Below, piece after piece: positions 7,214 to 9,035 of a DNA stretch of 9,035 bases (position 1 is its first letter; every line of letters begins with the position of its first letter). Origin of the DNA: an uncultured bacterium. Its GTDB lineage: Bacteria; Patescibacteriota; Saccharimonadia; Saccharimonadales; Saccharimonadaceae. The stretch is taken from assembly GCA_903889015.1 (NCBI GenBank), contig CAISVS010000110.1, positions 1 through 9,035 on the forward strand, given 5' to 3'. The notes under the pieces were generated by a model, which saw only the letters and a program-made list of their open reading frames with translations, was not told where the DNA came from and ran no database searches. The translations under genes and the position numbers were made by a program.

Positions 7214-7235
7214 ATTTATATACCATTATATACCA
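7203..7235. repeat. Three copies of a 10-bp repeat across the ftsA-like start
   Basis: On the plus strand ttatatacca occurs at 7226-7235 and 7216-7225 in direct tandem, and a variant ttaaatacca (1 mismatch) at 7203-7212, 3 bp further on. The third copy covers the start codon and codons 2-4; the -10 box straddles the first two. It could be a regulator site array or a local duplication. Confidence 0.55.
7225..7230 (-). promoter_or_regulatory. Perfect -10 box of the ftsA-like operon
   Basis: TATAAT on the minus strand, 11 bp before the ATG. At 17-bp spacing the -35 (tgtaac) is poor. The predicted transcript would have a leader of at most a few bases and lacks a Shine-Dalgarno. It would drive the four-gene run down to mltG. 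Confidence 0.52.
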
Positions 7236-7266
7236 ATGGCGGTTGTGGTTACAGTGGGAAGGGCCT

Positions 7267-7484
7267 ATATTTTTAACACCACCACTCCATCCCCTTACTA
7301 ATCCAATGTCCTGTTTGTCTGACGCGGTAATAATAAAGTTTAGGCCACTTTGTATCCTGCGTAACTCACTACGTTCAGACATACTCGGATAGCAAGGTGT
7401 CCTAAACTTTATTCTTCCGGTCATCCAAAGGGACACTGGATTAGCAATGGGATGTCGGGTGGCTGGCGATGTTTTTAAAAATAT
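7267..7484. repeat. 218-bp long imperfect inverted repeat (hairpin element) after alaS
   Basis: The whole gap between alaS and the ftsA-like gene is dominated by one inverted repeat. Outer ends: 7267-7276 pairs with 7475-7484 (atatttttaa/ttaaaaatat, 10 of 10). Then 7279-7283 pairs with 7458-7462. The main stem pairs 7288-7311 with 7431-7454: 24 positions with one mismatch and two G-T wobbles as RNA. The inner stem pairs 7332-7344 with 7401-7413 (aataaagtttagg/cctaaactttatt, 13 of 13). Short helices continue toward the apex at 7345-7400. The end at 7484 touches the last base of the alaS stop. The wobble-tolerant changes suggest a folded RNA or a decayed mobile element (MITE-like). No target-site duplication and no terminator U-tract are evident. 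A 6S-like RNA is conceivable from the single-hairpin shape only. Confidence 0.85.
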
Positions 7485-9035
7485 TAAGCTAGGACTGCCT
7501 TAATTCGGCGGACGCCGGCGGATGATGATTCTTCTTTGGTGATTTTGAATCTTTTTCCACCGCCGTCGGCGGATTCAGCTAGTTCGCCGGTGTGATCAAC
7601 GTGTGGACCGCCACAGATTTCAAGGCTGAATGGTTTTTCAGCGCCATCGGCAATCATTTTGTATACCGTAACATTAGCACCATATTTGTCCCCAAATTCG
7701 CCATAAGCACCCATAGTACGAGCCTCGGCGATTGGATATTCGGCAAAACTAACTTTCAAATCTAAATCAATTTGTTCGTTTACGATGTCTTCAATTTGTT
7801 TAATTTGTTCGGGAGTAACTTTTTCGCCCCATGAAAAGTCAAAACGCAAACGTTCTTCGGTGATATTGCTGCCCTTTTGCGCAACTTTGTCGCCCAAAAC
7901 CATACGAAGTGCCTGACCCATTAAGTGAGCAGCGGTGTGATACTTTTTATGAATCAGACCATCACCCTCTAGCCCACCTTTAAAGGTCCCTTTACTAGCT
8001 GTTTTAGAACGCTCACGCTGTTCTTCCATTTTTTCATTAAACTCTTCAAGCCAATTGTTAGACATCTTCCCTCTAGACATACCTATAATCTCTACAGACA
8101 GCTCTTTCGGAAATCCAAAGGTATCTTGAAATTCAAAAATTTCAGCACCACTTACTATTGGCAGATCTGGATTACTAGTTTGACCCAATCCTACAGTATC
8201 AATAATCACCTTATACCGTTTATTAATCTCTCTAAGACCTTTCGTAAGTGTCTGCCGAAAAGCTTTCTCCTCTTTCATCAGTACGGCAATTATAGTTCCG
8301 CGGTTTTCTGCAACTTCTGGAAAATCATTGACATATAAATCTGCAATCACTGGTACAATTTCTTGCAAAAAGTCTTGCTCTATACCCAAATCAAACGCAA
8401 ATCGAATCGCGCGGCGCAACAATCGGCGCATAACATAACCTTGCTCTTTGTTAGACGGCATAACACCATCAACCGCTAAAAATGTTGCAGCCCGCAAATG
8501 GTCGGCAATAACGCGCATGCTTTCGGTATGTGATTCGTAATTTTTGCCACTTAATGACTGTAATTTTTCAACAATCGGCCATAACAAACTAATCTTAAAG
8601 ACGTCGGGACTGTCAATTCGAGCGGCAGCAATACGTTCAAGGCCGCCACCAAAATCAACGTTTTGTTTTGCCAGTGGTTCAAAACTACCATCTTGCAAAC
8701 GTTGATATTGCATAAAGACTTGATTGCCAATTTCCATAAATTGACCACTGTCGCTGGCTGGATGTGCTAACCCAAAGCCTTCAGCGTGATTTTGGGGACC
8801 AAAATCGTAAAAGACTTCGCTGTCAGGACCACATGGATCACCAATTGGTGTTTTGTCCAAACCGCCGCCGCGTGACCACCAATTTTCGCCATCATCATAA
8901 AAGAAAATGCGTTCGCCTGGTTTAATACCGCGTTTGTCGCCGTCAGCTTGACTACCAATTTCAACAATCTTGGCTTCAATCCCTTTTTCGGCAAAAACTT
9001 TTTGCCAAATATTTGCAGCTTCGTCATCGCGAGGA
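7484..9035 (-). CDS. alaS: Alanyl-tRNA synthetase, 5' end missing, short form without C-Ala domain
   Basis: The frame is open to the window edge, giving 516 residues; roughly 70-80 N-terminal residues with the first class II motifs lie outside. It charges tRNA-Ala. Visible parts (numbering from the first residue in the window): DDEAANIW 3-10; ENWWSRGGG and DPCGPDSEVFYDFG about 50-79; motif 3 NVDFGGGLERIAAA 125-138; the tRNA-binding helical region with DHLRAATF and MRRLLRRAIRF; and an editing domain with HTAAH (His366, His370) and CGGPH (Cys474, His478) as expected zinc ligands. Between GEL and RFKI it has a Gly/acidic insert (AESADGGGK). The protein ends at SSSAGVRRIKAVLA, exactly where the editing domain ends, so the C-terminal C-Ala/DHHA1 domain is absent. 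This looks like a natural short form and not a frameshift. An internal TTG at 8860 is not the start, because conserved AlaRS sequence continues upstream. Confidence 0.95.
   Translation of the reverse strand, partial: PRDDEAANIWQKVFAEKGIEAKIVEIGSQADGDKRGIKPGERIFFYDDGENWWSRGGGLDKTPIGDPCGPDSEVFYDFGPQNHAEGFGLAHPASDSGQFMEIGNQVFMQYQRLQDGSFEPLAKQNVDFGGGLERIAAARIDSPDVFKISLLWPIVEKLQSLSGKNYESHTESMRVIADHLRAATFLAVDGVMPSNKEQGYVMRRLLRRAIRFAFDLGIEQDFLQEIVPVIADLYVNDFPEVAENRGTIIAVLMKEEKAFRQTLTKGLREINKRYKVIIDTVGLGQTSNPDLPIVSGAEIFEFQDTFGFPKELSVEIIGMSRGKMSNNWLEEFNEKMEEQRERSKTASKGTFKGGLEGDGLIHKKYHTAAHLMGQALRMVLGDKVAQKGSNITEERLRFDFSWGEKVTPEQIKQIEDIVNEQIDLDLKVSFAEYPIAEARTMGAYGEFGDKYGANVTVYKMIADGAEKPFSLEICGGPHVDHTGELAESADGGGKRFKITKEESSSAGVRRIKAVLA

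Noticed and set aside
7203..7436. 77-codon minus-strand reading frame containing MSERSELRRIQSGLNFI
   Set aside because: It lies inside the 218-bp hairpin, ends within the ftsA-like start region, resembles no protein family and is explained as translation of inverted-repeat sequence.
7267..7484. Signal recognition particle RNA, prompted by a gaccggaagaa string near 7415-7425 on the minus strand
   Set aside because: The conserved SRP loop around GGTCAGGTCCGGAAGGAAGCA is not present and the surrounding helices differ.
7267..7484. Intrinsic terminator of alaS
   Set aside because: The hairpin is far larger than a terminator and is not followed by a T-run in the minus-strand direction; it may still affect the 3' end, but I would not call it a standard terminator.
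8551..9027. Minus-strand frames at 8551-8748 and 8767-9027
   Set aside because: They overlap the conserved alaS frame, which reads continuously through 9034 with AlaRS motifs; these are shadow frames.

Overview
The window reads as chromosomal housekeeping DNA from a Candidate Phyla Radiation (Patescibacteria) bacterium, most likely Saccharibacteria (TM7). Three things point there: a short alanyl-tRNA synthetase that stops right after its editing domain and has CPR-style active-site wording (NWWSR, GPDSEVFYDFG); an FtsA-like actin-fold ATPase followed by a single-pass membrane protein of the CPR 'baseplate J-like' type; and moderately AT-rich, tightly packed genes. ruvX ends in TGA, as the standard code allows. 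The phylum call is family recognition, not a computed placement.

All eight genes lie on the minus strand, so transcription runs from high to low coordinates: alaS (partial, 9035-7484); a 270-bp gap filled by a long imperfect hairpin; then a compact operon of ftsA-like ATPase (7213-5948), baseplate-J-like membrane protein (5945-4296), ruvX (4303-3893) and mltG (3900-2773). Next come a LysM-CHAP peptidoglycan hydrolase with its own promoter (2674-1586), obgE with its own promoter (1538-246), a 114-bp gap holding an array of 14-bp repeats arranged as a palindrome, and the first 43 codons of sbcB/exonuclease I (131-1).

Functionally the middle is a cell-envelope and division block. A cytoplasmic actin-like protein is paired with a membrane protein that has a large extracytoplasmic domain, followed by a glycan-strand-terminating transglycosylase (MltG) and a secreted LysM-CHAP enzyme. 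The flanking genes serve translation and ribosome biogenesis (alaS, obgE) and DNA repair (sbcB).

The least ordinary parts are non-coding: a 218-bp hairpin element beginning at the alaS stop codon, a 93-bp palindrome built from five or six 14-bp iterons between obgE and sbcB, three perfect TATAAT boxes only 7-11 bp from start codons without Shine-Dalgarno sequences (probable leaderless mRNAs), and a triplicated 10-mer over the ftsA-like start. No CRISPR array, tRNA, rRNA, transposase gene or clear defence system is visible.
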